Positions 10,304-23,044 of a stretch of DNA of 64,000 nt are shown here, in pieces. The stretch covers positions 62,001-126,000 of the forward strand of contig JAKNDB010000013.1 of assembly GCA_024305405.1 (NCBI GenBank). The letters run 5' to 3'. The notes beneath the pieces were generated by a model. That model was not told the DNA's origin and searched no databases. It saw only the letters and a list, made by a program, of their open reading frames with translations. Position 1 is the first letter of the stretch, and the number at the start of each line of letters is the position of its first letter. The position numbers and the translations under genes are program-made. The DNA is from Dirofilaria immitis (taxonomy: Eukaryota > Nematoda > Chromadorea > Rhabditida > Onchocercidae).

Positions 10304-13211
10304 TTATCGTATCTTATCACTAAATTGTAAAAGATTTGCGGAAAATCGATTAACTTTTCGTTGGGTTAATTCAAATAAGCGTGCACGAAAGTGTCGACTT
10401 GTTAAGCAAAATAAAATAAAATTACATGCTTTATCAATTATCACCAATGTGCTAAAAATATAATTTGAAGATTTCAATTAACTTTATCAAACTAATTAAC
10501 AAATTTTTCCATATATATCGATTACTTTTCTTCTATAACTGTTATTAAGGTTTTAACAATTAGTACCTTTGATATACACTCTTTACATTAATCTGGTAAC
10601 ATAAAAATGTTTACCAATAATTTGATATATTTATTTCTATTTTCAACAGAAAATAAAAAATTTTCAAATATTATTACGAAATTGGTAATAATAATTATAT
10701 TTGTCATTACATTATTATTGGATGCTGTAAATTTGGTATATCAATTTTTATATTATTTATAAAATTTTTCTAAATTTTATAAAACAATTTTTCTTTGAAA
10801 TAATTATAAATTTTGAAAAGTGATTTTCTCTTCTCTTTGAAAAATTTTAGAAATAAAAATAAAAAAAACAAAAGAAATTAAAAAACAAACTTTCCAAGAA
10901 GTGTAAAATTATAATTTAACTTCTTTTTATAAGCTAAATTGACCAAATGTATGACTGCTGATGGACCATTTAAAATAATAAATGTTGTAACAATTAATGC
11001 GACCATTAATGTGACACGATGTTCCATCTTCAAATATCGTAAGCTACGTTTTTCTTTGGTAAACTGAAAAAAATATTTCGTAAAATTTGCAAGCAATTCT
11101 TTTCCTCTTTTTGGATTGAAAAATAAAAATAAAAAAATTACATAATTTGTTTGGATTAAAAAAATTTTAGAGCAAAAGTAAAGTATTTTCAAAAATTTAA
11201 TAATTGTGATTAAATTTAAAATTATTGTAATATTAACTCGTTTGAATGTCAAAGTTCACTTTTTAAACTTGGTTTTACGCCAAATAAAATTTTGAATTAA
11301 AATAAATTAATGTAATTTTTAATTCTTAAAAAAAAGTCAAACGTATGAAATGCAATGGAACATAGTACAGATTTTAAATAGTAAGTGCTATAAGAAAGTT
11401 TTATTATGTAATGACTAAAAAACTCTGAATTTTTAATTTCTATCATGCTAACTACTTTTGTATTTTATCGCAGCTGACATGAAAAATTAGAAGTACCATG
11501 ATAGAATTATGATTATAAAGATATTACAATATTTTTAATAAAATATATAAGACAATGAAAACAAATAATTACGGTCGTTGATTAGTCGAAACAAGTAATA
11601 AATTACGACGATTTCGTAATATATAAAGTAATAAAATATTAAGAAAGGATAATAAAAATATGGGCAAAATAATTGTTGTAACAGCATTTACTGTCACACT
11701 GATATCGATAAAATTACGATATGTTTCGGAATAAGGATTTGTTCGATTCCAAAACCAACGTCTGAAATTAAGAAATGTTAGATTAACTATGCTGTAAATT
11801 TTTTTGTAAAAATGCAAAAATTAGGCCAAAAAAATTGGAATTATTTTATCTCTTTCTGAGTAAAATTTAATTATTTTTATATGCAAAAATAATTCGTCTG
11901 TTTATGATTGATTATTATTACTTTTAATAATATAATCAATTTCTAGTACATTTATTCTAATTTTTTGTATCAATTATTAAAGATAAAAAAAGTGGTTTTA
12001 AGCTGTTTTACACACTAAAATATGAACAAGAATTGTGCCAAATATTCCATAACATATTTACAAATATGAACATAAGGCCAAAAGATCATAATTTTTGATG
12101 ATGATGATGATGATAATGATGATATGATTAAAAAAAATTTTGTGCGAACAAACCCATCATTATTGATTAGAATGCATCTGGAGTATATCTGAGTTTGATG
12201 ACAATAGTTACGCATAAAACATTTATATTGGAAATGTTGATAAAAATTAACGATTCCAGTAATTGTCACAATTACCGTAATTAGTAGCAGTGTACGGTAT
12301 TTATTCCAATCAGTTTTAGTATACAATGGCTTTCTAATACCAATTAAACGATCCGCACATACAGCCACTACTAGCCTAAAACCAGCAATTATTAAAAATT
12401 GCTAATTTGTAAAAATAAAAAAAGAAAAATTAAAATTATTCGGATTTTCCAAAATAAAAGAAAAAAATGAAATAACAAACCAAATGGCAGCACTGGATAC
12501 CCAATTAGTTAATGATAATAGATGAATTTTAATATGAAAATAGATATAACGATAAATATAATTATAGGTGAATATCGGATAAGTTGCCAAAATATTGGGC
12601 AAAAGAAATAATAGAAATATAATATCAGCTATTGCTAATGCTGCTAAAAGATATTAGATCTGAAACGATATCAGAAATTATTCGATATAGATTTAAATTG
12701 TATTTCGAAATATTAATATAAAAAAAAGATGTAATTAATTTATACAATTCCCAGCGTTTCTAAAGTTGATCTGATTGCTCGCTTCAGCATTTATTTTTAT
12801 TTTGAACTTTAACCTTTGATACTTTAATAATTTTGCTACCTAATAGCTACACTTTCTTCTCTCTATATTACTCATCAATTATAATAAAAATTTGACTACA
12901 ACACTAACAAATTTTACTAACAAACTAATATTCCAATTAGCTAAAAATTAATGTCATATTAAAATTAATCAGTCGTCCTTTTCCGAGATTTTGTTAAACC
13001 ATTAAAAATTTTTAATAATTTAAATGAAATAAATGCATAACCTGCTTCTCATCGATCGATTAAGCAATACAGTAAGATTTAATACATTGCCTGCAATGCC
13101 AAGTATTACGATACACGGATACAGGAATCGTTGCAGATACTTTTCCAACTCATTTCCATGTAATCGCATTTGTTGATTTGTTAAGCAAATATTTGATCGA
13201 TTGCTCGACAT
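10304..13211 (-). CDS. rhodopsin-type GPCR, FMRFamide/neuropeptide-receptor-like
   Basis: Seven-transmembrane G-protein-coupled receptor, probably for a peptide. Traced exons: 13211-13042, about 12655-12490, about 12375-12154, 11761-11573, 11063-10891, about 10731-10689 and about 10455-10304. The extracellular start has N-R-S and N-I-C sites. TM1 has GIAGNVLNLTVLLNRSMRS. TM2 has FLAALAIADIIFLL (the family LAxAD). TM3 ends in CADRLIGIRKPLYT, so DRL stands where DRY is usual. TM5 has ILPIFLLSFLNILLLYILR. TM6 follows KMEHRVTLMVALIVTT. TM7 ends in a C-terminal exon with FCLTSRHFRARLFELTQ. At 12646-12649 an extra A on the plus strand (one more T in sense) is needed to keep TM2 in frame. The joins between exons 4/5 and 6/7 are not resolved. 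The ligand is unknown. Confidence 0.82.
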
Positions 13212-16200
13212 ATCGAAAAATAAAAAACAAGAATAAGACAGTGAATTTCAAAAAAAAATATCAGAAAAATAAAGCAAAAAAAAACTAACGAGGAGATATG
13301 TCAATATTTGTCCTCATTTTTTCTTTTTGTTAATGCAATAATTTGTTGTTTATTTGTTTATCATATAGTGATAAATCAAAGCTATAATATAAATGATAAA
13401 TAAAATTTCAATCAAACTATTTGATTACTCTTTTTGTATATTCAATTTATCTCCTTAAAATTTTGTATAATTTTATCATTTGTTTATCTTACTATTTATT
13501 AAAAATTACTTCATCATATAAGCTCTTTGCTAATAATTAATGACAAATTTTCCAATTTGATAATTATTATTAATAATATAGAAAATATTTGCAAATGATT
13601 GCTTTTACATTGAAATAGATTTCAAGAGTTTTTTCCGGACATGAAAATATCTTTTTAATATTCATATATTTAATTTAAATCTTCTAATTAGCAATTTAGT
13701 CGTTTAAAATAATTTGTATCATATTTTATAGTTTACTTAAACAAACCATTATTGATTAGTATTTTTTACTTTCAATTACAACAGTAAACTAAAGTTATGC
13801 TAACTTTCAATACTAAGTCTTTTATTTACAAAGTTACATCCAACATTTGTATGAAATAGATTTTATGGAACTGAAGAAAATTTTCTACTCAAATTTTTCA
13901 AATTTCATTTCTTCCTAATTTAATTTTGATAATTGGATGTTTTAATATTTGTATTCGAATAGAAATTTGCTATAATTTAGAAGTGAAAGAAGAACTGAAA
14001 AAAAGTGAAAGAAATAAAAAATAAAATAGAAATTATTTAAAACATTTCAGTTTATGATAATTAATTATGCCATAATATAAAATAAATTCAAAAAATTGAT
14101 TAGAAAATTTTTGATATAAATCAAAAAATTTAACAAATATTTTTTCGAAATATCAAATGCATCGCAACAAATGTTTAAGTTGATGGATAGATGTTTGAAT
14201 CGAATTAATCTATCAATTTTAAATTACACCAATGTCATTTTAACGGGACATTTAAAACGGAAAAGGAAAAGATTCCAGAACCAAACTTTTAAACAAAAAA
14301 AAAGAAAAAATTGTTTAAACTATAAATTTAGAAATTTTAGTTCTGTGCATAAATTGAGCAGATAAATGATAAATTTTATAAATAATATATATTATTGAAG
14401 TTAGCTGCGAAAGAAATTTCGACGAATAAAACCTATTAAGATTTTCGTATGTTTTTTTCAATTATACTAAAACTTAAGTGCTATTTTAAGAGAAGGTTTA
14501 AAATCAAGCTTGTTTTTTTTTCGGAAACAATTTGATTGAATTTTTTAATTGAGCCAAACTGTTACACAACTAATCTTTGCCATTACATTAATCCTCAGTT
14601 AATTGAATAATTTCCGGCTCAATAGACATTTTTTTTTTTATTTTTCTAATTGAATGACATCAGTTTAATGTACGATAAAATAAGAGCTTTGAAGAGCATT
14701 TCAAAACTTTTATTTTTATTATTTCGAAATATTATGAAATTAATAATTAGTAGTGTTTCAATTAAAAATTAAAATTTCCTCCACTTTTTCAATAAAAAAG
14801 TTTAATTTTACATAAGCAAAGTTTTATGAAAAAAATTTATGAATTTTTTTGATTATAAAATTTTATTTTAAAAATATTTTTCAAAACTTAATTTTTGCAA
14901 AATTTATTAAGAACTTTAGATTTGATGATTTTCGTGATACAACAAAAGAAGGCGATTAACGATATATTTTTAACTGTTAAAAATTCGAAGAGATAAAATG
15001 ATACAATGAAAATTTTGATTAACAAATAATGTTTTAACAGACGGATATTCATTTAAAAATGAATAATATTAATTAAAATTATATATTCCAACAAATTTTA
15101 TACCATTTCTATTCCAATATTGTAATAACAGGTGACGGAAACGAAAATGATTATCGAATATATTCGTATTTTTAATCAAAATAGATACAAATTAGAAATT
15201 TAATAGAATTAAAATAATTTCACTTCTTATTTATAATAATAATAGTAATATCATACTAAGATTTATATTGAAAACAATTTTTTGCTTTCAAAAAATAACT
15301 AATGCAAAGACTGCAAATATCAAAATGATATGATAAAAGGAAGCAATTAATGATGAACTCTGAGGGCCCTAATATGATTATAATATATTATCATGTAATA
15401 AATATTTTCTGATAATGGACGATTGATAAAGGATTATGATTAATTCAATTTGATCACTATCCATACTAAAATATATATATATATAAATAAAAATATCAAA
15501 TTAAGTTATATATATTTCAAAAATATCGATTATTATACAATATGATGTTTTATAATAATTAATAGATAAAAAGAAAAAAAACTTTTTATTAAACAAAGCT
15601 TTCTATATATAATAAAAACCCCAAATATTACAAGAAAATTTGAAAAATTTTGAATAAATTGAATTTTTTTTAAAGACTTTAATAAAAATATTTTGAAAGA
15701 AAAAGTTCATTTTTTGAACTTTCGATAAATCATTATTAACATCTGTTTGTTGTTGAAATTTTTAAAAAGATTTAGTCTTAAACAAACTACTTCAATTTTT
15801 TTTTTGCGATGTATCATTATCAGAGCATAATTTCTTTTTTTTTTCATTAATGATATCAGAAAATTGGAGCGACAAAAACAGAATGAGAATAAGATAAGTT
15901 TAAAAGGAAATCCAAAAACTTTTATTGTCTTTTTGCAAGAAATCATATGTAAGAAAATTTTTTTAAATAGATAATTTACATATGCATTGTTTATTTTTAA
16001 TTTAATTTAATTTATATATAAATATATTTTAATTCCATTTACTATGATTAAATAAAATTGTAGTAAAATTGAAATAGTTTGGAAACAATTTTAATTAAAA
16101 AATATTAAATTATTATAAAATAAATGAAACGATTTATAAAAATGATAGTTTACAATATATAAATATTATCTAATCTTTTATTATTATAATTCAATCATTT

Positions 16201-19200
16201 GATAATAATTTCATTCTATTTTTTCTAATTATTTTTTCTAATCTTATCATTGAATATTGAAAAAAAAATTGATTTTGATAGACAGATGAACTGATTTTAT
16301 CTCAAACCAATTTCCAATTCTGAATGCAAGCATTATTATCCTAAAATTCTCAAAATAACTAACATTTTTTACTGCTATATTTTAGAAACCAAATCTAAAA
16401 TTGTTTTCTTCATAATAACTATCAGAAACATTTTCATTAAATTATTTGATTCATGTCAAATTATTAATGATTTATTAAATGGCATTAGATGAACATCTTC
16501 CCGAATTATCTTAAAACATATCTCGAAGATATAATCGTTAATCTTATATCTATACTTCAATTAAATTACAACCAATTTTAAATTATAAAATTATCTTTTT
16601 TTTCTTTCTGTCATATTCTTTCTTTCCTTTTCCTTCTTTTTTTTCATGTTTTTGGAAGTGAAATTGCACTTGGAAAGATATTTAAATACTAAATTACTTA
16701 ATGGTAAAATAGTTAATTAGTCTTAATGATATATCCGGAATGTAAATGAAAGAAAGACGATAAGTTTGTTTCGATGATTTGAGCCAAATTTCGTGACAGT
16801 AAATAATTTAAAAAAGCAAAAAAAACTTTTTAAATAGCTTAGCTTTTAATGGTAAGCATTTTCGTCATTTTTTTTTTTTAAATATCACGAAGAGCAAACG
16901 GACATATTTTATTGATGGAAAATATTCATAATTTCTTATGATATATTTCATTTCAGGTCATTTTAGATTCAAACAATTTCTCGTAATATTTCCACTTCAG
17001 ATTTGAAAAGTTCTTCCACATGAAAATTCCAAAAAAAAAAAAATACAAACAATTGAAATAAGATAAACAAGAAGCAATGCGAATATGCAATATATTTTTA
17101 AATTGAAAAATTTTTCTAAATCCAAAAAATAAATAAAATTATAGTAATTTGAATATTATTATTTAATTACTAAAATTTCATATTATTTACATCATAGTTC
17201 AAAATCAAAAATAAATGATTGAAAAGATTAATAATATAAACTTTTTCGAAACGGTCAATATTCAACTTATAGTTCATCTTTAATTTAATCATCGACAAGT
17301 TATAACGCAAATATATCAATTATTGTGAAATTACAAGTTATTGAATACAACTTTTAATATCATAAATTGGATAAAATATTAATAAATTAGCAAATAATAA
17401 ATGATAAAAATATATTTTGAACACTTCTGATATCATTACTACAAATATTAGCAAGGCTATATTGGATTATCATTTATCAGTGGAATCAGTGGAATTTATT
17501 ATAAATGGAATAATTAAGCTAAGAAATTAAATTGTTCCATTATCTCAGATTAGGATTAAGTTGCTGAAGTTCTATCGTAAAAAATATCTCATAATATTAT
17601 CTTAGATTAGAATTAAGTTTGTTAAAGTTATATCATTAAAAAAAAAGTATCTTATAGCAAATGAAAATTTTATCAAATTATTTCCAGAAAGTTCACATCA
17701 ATAATTCATTTCTAAAATAATACCTATTATAAACAATGATAAAATTATAAATAATTACATGTATAGATTATTATTTATAAACAATTATGCATATGTATAT
17801 GTTATGTCATCTTTTACCAATTAAAATTATTCGATCATTCAGTCAAACTATTTTACAAATTTAGTGGTCAATCTGAAAATTGAAGAAACAAAAAAGAAAG
17901 AGGAGTGAAATCTAAGATGAGATACAAATATTAAATATTATCAATTCTTGAAATGATAAGTTTCGATTATTCCAATTTCTCCTTTCAAACTATTTCATTT
18001 TTTCTTCCTCTATCGTATTTAAGTAATCAAATACAAATAAAAATAATTTCTAATTCTTTTTTGTCGTCTGTTTTCATCTCAATAAAAGGAAAAAGCATTT
18101 CTGACTTTCTACAACAGGTAGATGCATAATCGATATTCTCGGGAAATTCAGGAGAAAAAGAAGAAAATCGGAAACATTTTCATTTCCTACTTCCTCATCA
18201 TTACAATCATATGTAAACTTCATTCATTTTTTAATTGAATCCCGACCATAAATTAAATTCTTATCTTCCTTCTCACTTTTCATCATTTTATTTAAAATTA
18301 AAAAAAAAAAGTAAAAATAAAAATTTTCGAAAGAACAAAAGCAATTTTCTTGTAAATGCAAAAGATTTGAAATTCTTGCAAATGTAATATTTTGTTTTAG
18401 AAATAAGCTGAAAAAGGCAATATTTTGATTTGTTATTTTAATAATTACAAATAACAAAATATTCTTAGTTTCTTTTTTTTTAATTTTTCAAACAAATAAT
18501 TTTTTAGAATGAATTCGAATAATAACTTTTTTGAATATTAATATTAAATTTGTTTTTAAACAATTTTTTCGAAATGAATTTGATATTAAATTTTGTAAAA
18601 ATTTTTAATTGAAATTATATTTGAATTTATAAAAGTTTCATTTAAATGCATTTATAATGCTAAGTGAAGCCAATAAAATATAATATTTCACAAGTATTTT
18701 ATTACATTTTTTAAAGGAAATTTTAGCAAATACATTTATTGTTAATTATTTGATAATTTTTTTAGCATAAATTTCATTATATTTAAAGAAAATTGTTCTG
18801 CAATTAGTTCCAAAAAAATTTTTATTTATCCTTTTATTTTTTGTTTTCATAATTGATAAGGTCAATAAATCCTTAAATCTAGGCTACAATTGAGATTTAA
18901 TTTTTACATGAAAATTTTACTTCACAAATTGCATAGTTAAATAATCCTAAATGAATTTATCTTTATCGAATGAAGCAAAAATATTTGATCGGCGAAAACG
19001 AATCAAAATAAGAAATGCAACTTAGATTAAAGATTAATTAATGTTTATTAGCATTTTCTCGATTTTTTATAGCAATTACCTCATAAATTTCACTTCTCTT
19101 TTAAAATAATTGACATAAATATTTATTTCTTAACATAGGAAATTTTATAAATATCATAGTAATTTAATTATTAAAAAAAAGAAATTCTTTTGAAGAATCT

Positions 19201-20354
19201 TAAAAATATTTCTTTAATGGCATATATAAAGTTATTTGGATTAAAGTCAAAATTTATGACACACATAATAGTATATAAAACTTTTTAAGCATCAAATCTA
19301 AAATGTACAAAATTTGAATTAACATTTAAAAAACAGAAAAACAATCCGAACTTCATTAAATATTATTAATGATAATTACAAAAAAATTATAACTACTTTA
19401 TCATTGATAATTCAAAGCCTTAAAATAAGCTTGGCTAATTAAAAGATCCTACAATTAAAATAATAATACTACTCGTTCTAATTGTCTAATCAACCAACCT
19501 TTCTCCACGATTTCTGCACTTCTTCTCCAAACCTTTACAGCCTTTCATAAGAAGCGCTACAGTACACACTGCCATAGGCAATAATTCGCGGGATGAAATA
19601 AAACGAACAAAAAGAAAAATCATTTTATTTGAATTTCATGGTTTACTGCATAAACACCAAAGTTCAGGATTACCGAATGACATATCTAGATCATATCGTA
19701 AAACTGTACTGTATGCATATTGTATCGTCGTAATTGATAAATGAGATTACTGATTCTATAATGTTTATTTTTCTCCAGTGGATTTCATTAACGAATTCGT
19801 TGTAAAATATGGCAGAGATGAAAAATGAGGAAATCAATAAGCGCTAAATTCTGATTGATTTTCAGAATTTTGTTTCCGTTTATTCAATTTTTTTGACTTT
19901 TAAATTCTTTAAGGATCTTGATATGCTGAGAAATCTGTTGATTCAAATAACTAAAATTTATTAGATTATACACGGTATTTGCTGAATATTGAAATTGAAA
20001 ACTAAACATTTAATACATAAAAGAATATTAAGCTGCAAAAATTAATGAAAATGCTAGGATTTTTGAAATTATGAAAAGTGAATAATATTTGCAGGAAAAA
20101 AAACTCAAAACTTTCATTCAAAATTTACTCCTATAAAAAACCTTCTTCAAAAAGTAGATTCGAAAATTTTGGATAAATAGAAGTCCTGAAAAGACTCCGA
20201 AGTAATTCATAGGTCAATGTGGTGATTATTATTATTGCAGAAATTATGATCATTCATCATAAAAATTCGAGATATCATTATTACATTAAATCGAGAAATA
20301 ATAAAAGCATAGATATGAAACAATGAGGTAATAAGCATCATAAGCAGTGACCAT
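13212..20354. other. 7.1-kb stretch without a recognisable gene
   Basis: Very AT-rich with many A and T homopolymers. The ORFs present are short and compositionally random. A slightly GC-richer patch at about 19480-19610 (CTACAGTACACACTGCC region) shows no coding frame or RNA fold that I recognise. The upstream region of the GPCR is at the left end. Confidence 0.5.
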
Positions 20355-22767
20355 TTAGTCATTCTGAGCGATGGCTTCCACAGTGTGCAAACCGCTAGTG
20401 GTTAAAACTGTTAACACATCATCTTTGAGAAAAATCATTGACATCACTGAAGCATGCATTTCAATAACTGAACAAGGAAATGCGCACTGATCACCGGATA
20501 AAAGATCTAGTCGTTTATATACCAAGATAACCTGAATTAAAATTGAGATCAGTAAACATAAAAATGTCAAATGCAATCGATCAAACATATGAAAAGTAAA
20601 TAATGGTCGCAGAAAGTAGACAGACTATCGTAATACCCTTCAAAGCTACATACAGTTTATCAAACTGGCAATGAAATCATGGTTTTAAGTTAATGTAAGG
20701 ATATAAGTAGCTATATATATACATATTTTTGAGAAGAAATATAATTGAAAAATAAAGCAAAAAAAAGAAAACAAATTAACACAGTCATAAATATTTGAAA
20801 TCATAGTAATCCAAAAACAAAAACAGAACAAAACTTACGCCACCATATGTTCCAATGGCAATTAATAGATGACCAGATGCAGAACATACAACAGCATCAT
20901 GATCACGAGTATCCTCTAATACCGTTATCCTTTTCCATTCAAAATTACTTTTATCGGGAGATAAAGACAACATCCATACGGCTGCTGGTCCAAGTGTCGA
21001 AGATATTAGTATCGAAACTTTATCTTCTCGTCCAACATGTTGTAAAATTAACAAAACTGATACGACGCCAGAAAATTTCAATTTACTTCTAGAAATTATT
21101 ATGATGAAAAGAAAAAGTTATGTCGATCTTTTAAATAGGATAACAAACTAGAACAAAAAAGATAAATGATAAAAAACTATTCAAATTACTGCAGAATAAT
21201 AATACCTGTGCTCTATAAAATTTGTTTTCATGGATAATGCTGTTGCAATCACATAACCTGTATCAAAACCAAGTACAGACCATCGATATGTCGATGTTTG
21301 TAAACAATTCGATCTGTTAAATAATAATGGTTTTAATTTTCAATAAATAACCTCGAAATCATTTGTTGCAACTTTATCACTATAATTTTAAACAGTAATG
21401 TCATCACCAAGAAGTTAGAAATAACAAACAGCTACCTGATGGCAGAACCTGGTAGATCGCCCAAGTCAAGTCCTGGATAAATGTCACCAACTGATTCAAT
21501 TTCTTCAATTGCAAGTGATATAGGCTGAAAGTCCGATTGCCTTCAAATAAAATTCGTGAAATTGAAAAGAGTTTCTGGAAAATTGCATAAACAAAAATTT
21601 ATTTATTAACTTAAAACCTGGATAACGAATAAACGAGCAGCACGTGAAGCAGTAAATATAAGCCAACAATGGCGATTATTAGCAATAGCTGCTTCTGCTG
21701 TTATTCGAGTATATGAAGGCACATTATCGAGCTCCAATTTATAGCCTCAAACGAAAAAAAAGTGTTTGAGAAATAACAATAACTATATATAGCGAGGATC
21801 TGATACTACAATTCATTAAGCTATAGCATTTTAATATATTTAAAATGGTTTAGAAAAAAGGTTTAAGAAAAAAAATATGAAGCAAGAATATTGAAAGAAA
21901 AATATCTTGTAAATTATTCGATTTGAAATTCAAATATGGAGAGAGTAAATAAAAATAATGTAAGAATCTATAGAAATTTCGCAATTTAAAAATCAGATCA
22001 TAAAATATGATTCATCGCTTACTTAAAACAAATTTACGATCGGCCGTTGCTTTGAACATTGCGGCAAAATAACGTTTTGGCATCCACATTTGATCAAACA
22101 ATACCCAACTGAGGAGTAAAATTTCAGTAAAAAACGTCAGCAAAATAATTTTTCCATATATAATATTTATTTGAATTATCTAAAAATAAATTGGGAAAGT
22201 TGAAAAGAAAAGCAAACCACGTAACAAGGATGGCTATACAATCATTATGATTATGCTTTGCGCAATCGGATGCAACAATTTCTAAATTTTCATTATTATC
22301 CAAATTTTGATTGAACAATACAACTAAATCCGTTGGTTCTGTATCATTTGTCCAGTGTACCTTTCCAGACAATGAAACACAAATGACGCTATAATCTGAA
22401 AAATTCTCAATAATGAGCAAACAAAAAAATCGATAGTCAAGCGTCAGATCGATTCAGTACGATAATTATTTGAGAATATGTAATTAAGAAGATAGCTTAT
22501 AAAAAAAGCTTGTATCGAACAGAAAATGGCTATACTGATGATCAAACAATTTCTGACCAGATAAATTTAGAAAATTCAAAAGATTTTGAAAAAATAAATA
22601 CGTTAAATGTTTTAGACTTTCAACTTTTAGAAATTTTATAATTTTCTGAAAAATTTGAGGAGAAAAATAAAAAGTCCATTCCATTGCTTCTAGTCACCTG
22701 ATAACTGGTGTAAACTATATGTGTTGCAACATGGAACAGGAATAAAATGCCGCTCTTTCCACTTCAT
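20355..22767 (-). CDS. KPTN: kaptin-like beta-propeller protein (KICSTOR subunit family)
   Basis: In vertebrates kaptin belongs to KICSTOR, which brings GATOR1 to lysosomes to restrain mTORC1; it was also described as actin-associated. Exons: 22767-22698, 22395-22221, 22108-22023, 21745-21618, 21524-21436, 21313-21206, 21088-20839, 20531-20355. They sum to 1,083 bp (360 aa) with all splice phases matching and no break. Resemblance runs in order through YSVICVSLSGKVHW (human: LAATLKGKVLGF), WSVLGFDTGYVIATA (LGCQSGYVRVAHVD), VSILISSTLGPAAVW (YSVLVASMLEPAVVY), DAVVCS...LLIAIGTYGG (LCSLV...VLVATYG) and SVMSMIFLKDDVLTVLTTSGLH (LLAMAHVD...AVVSLKGVH). The start is the Met of MKWKERHF. An upstream acceptor (22809) leaves a longer N-terminus possible. 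The match is from memory of the family, not a search. Confidence 0.72.
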
Positions 22768-23044
22768 TTTCACTGCTTCTAGTTCTTCTTCAATGTTGCA
22801 CTTCCTGATTAATCTGAAAACTTTTGTTGAACATCTTCTAGATAAATCCAATATCATTTAAAGAAATTTTATGATAAAGAAGGAAAATATTCCCTCCTCA
22901 TAAAATTATAAATTTCCGGAATGCCAGATGAAAATCATTTTGCTACATCGCTAATAGACAGCATATATTTTAAAAGTATGATGGATGTTGTATTTAACAA
23001 TAATAAAACTATGGGAAATTGCTGGAAGTTCAATTTTTTTGTAA

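Noticed and set aside
13212..20354. Hidden gene in the 7-kb gap
   Set aside because: I scanned for long frames and known motifs on both strands and found none; short ORFs are random.
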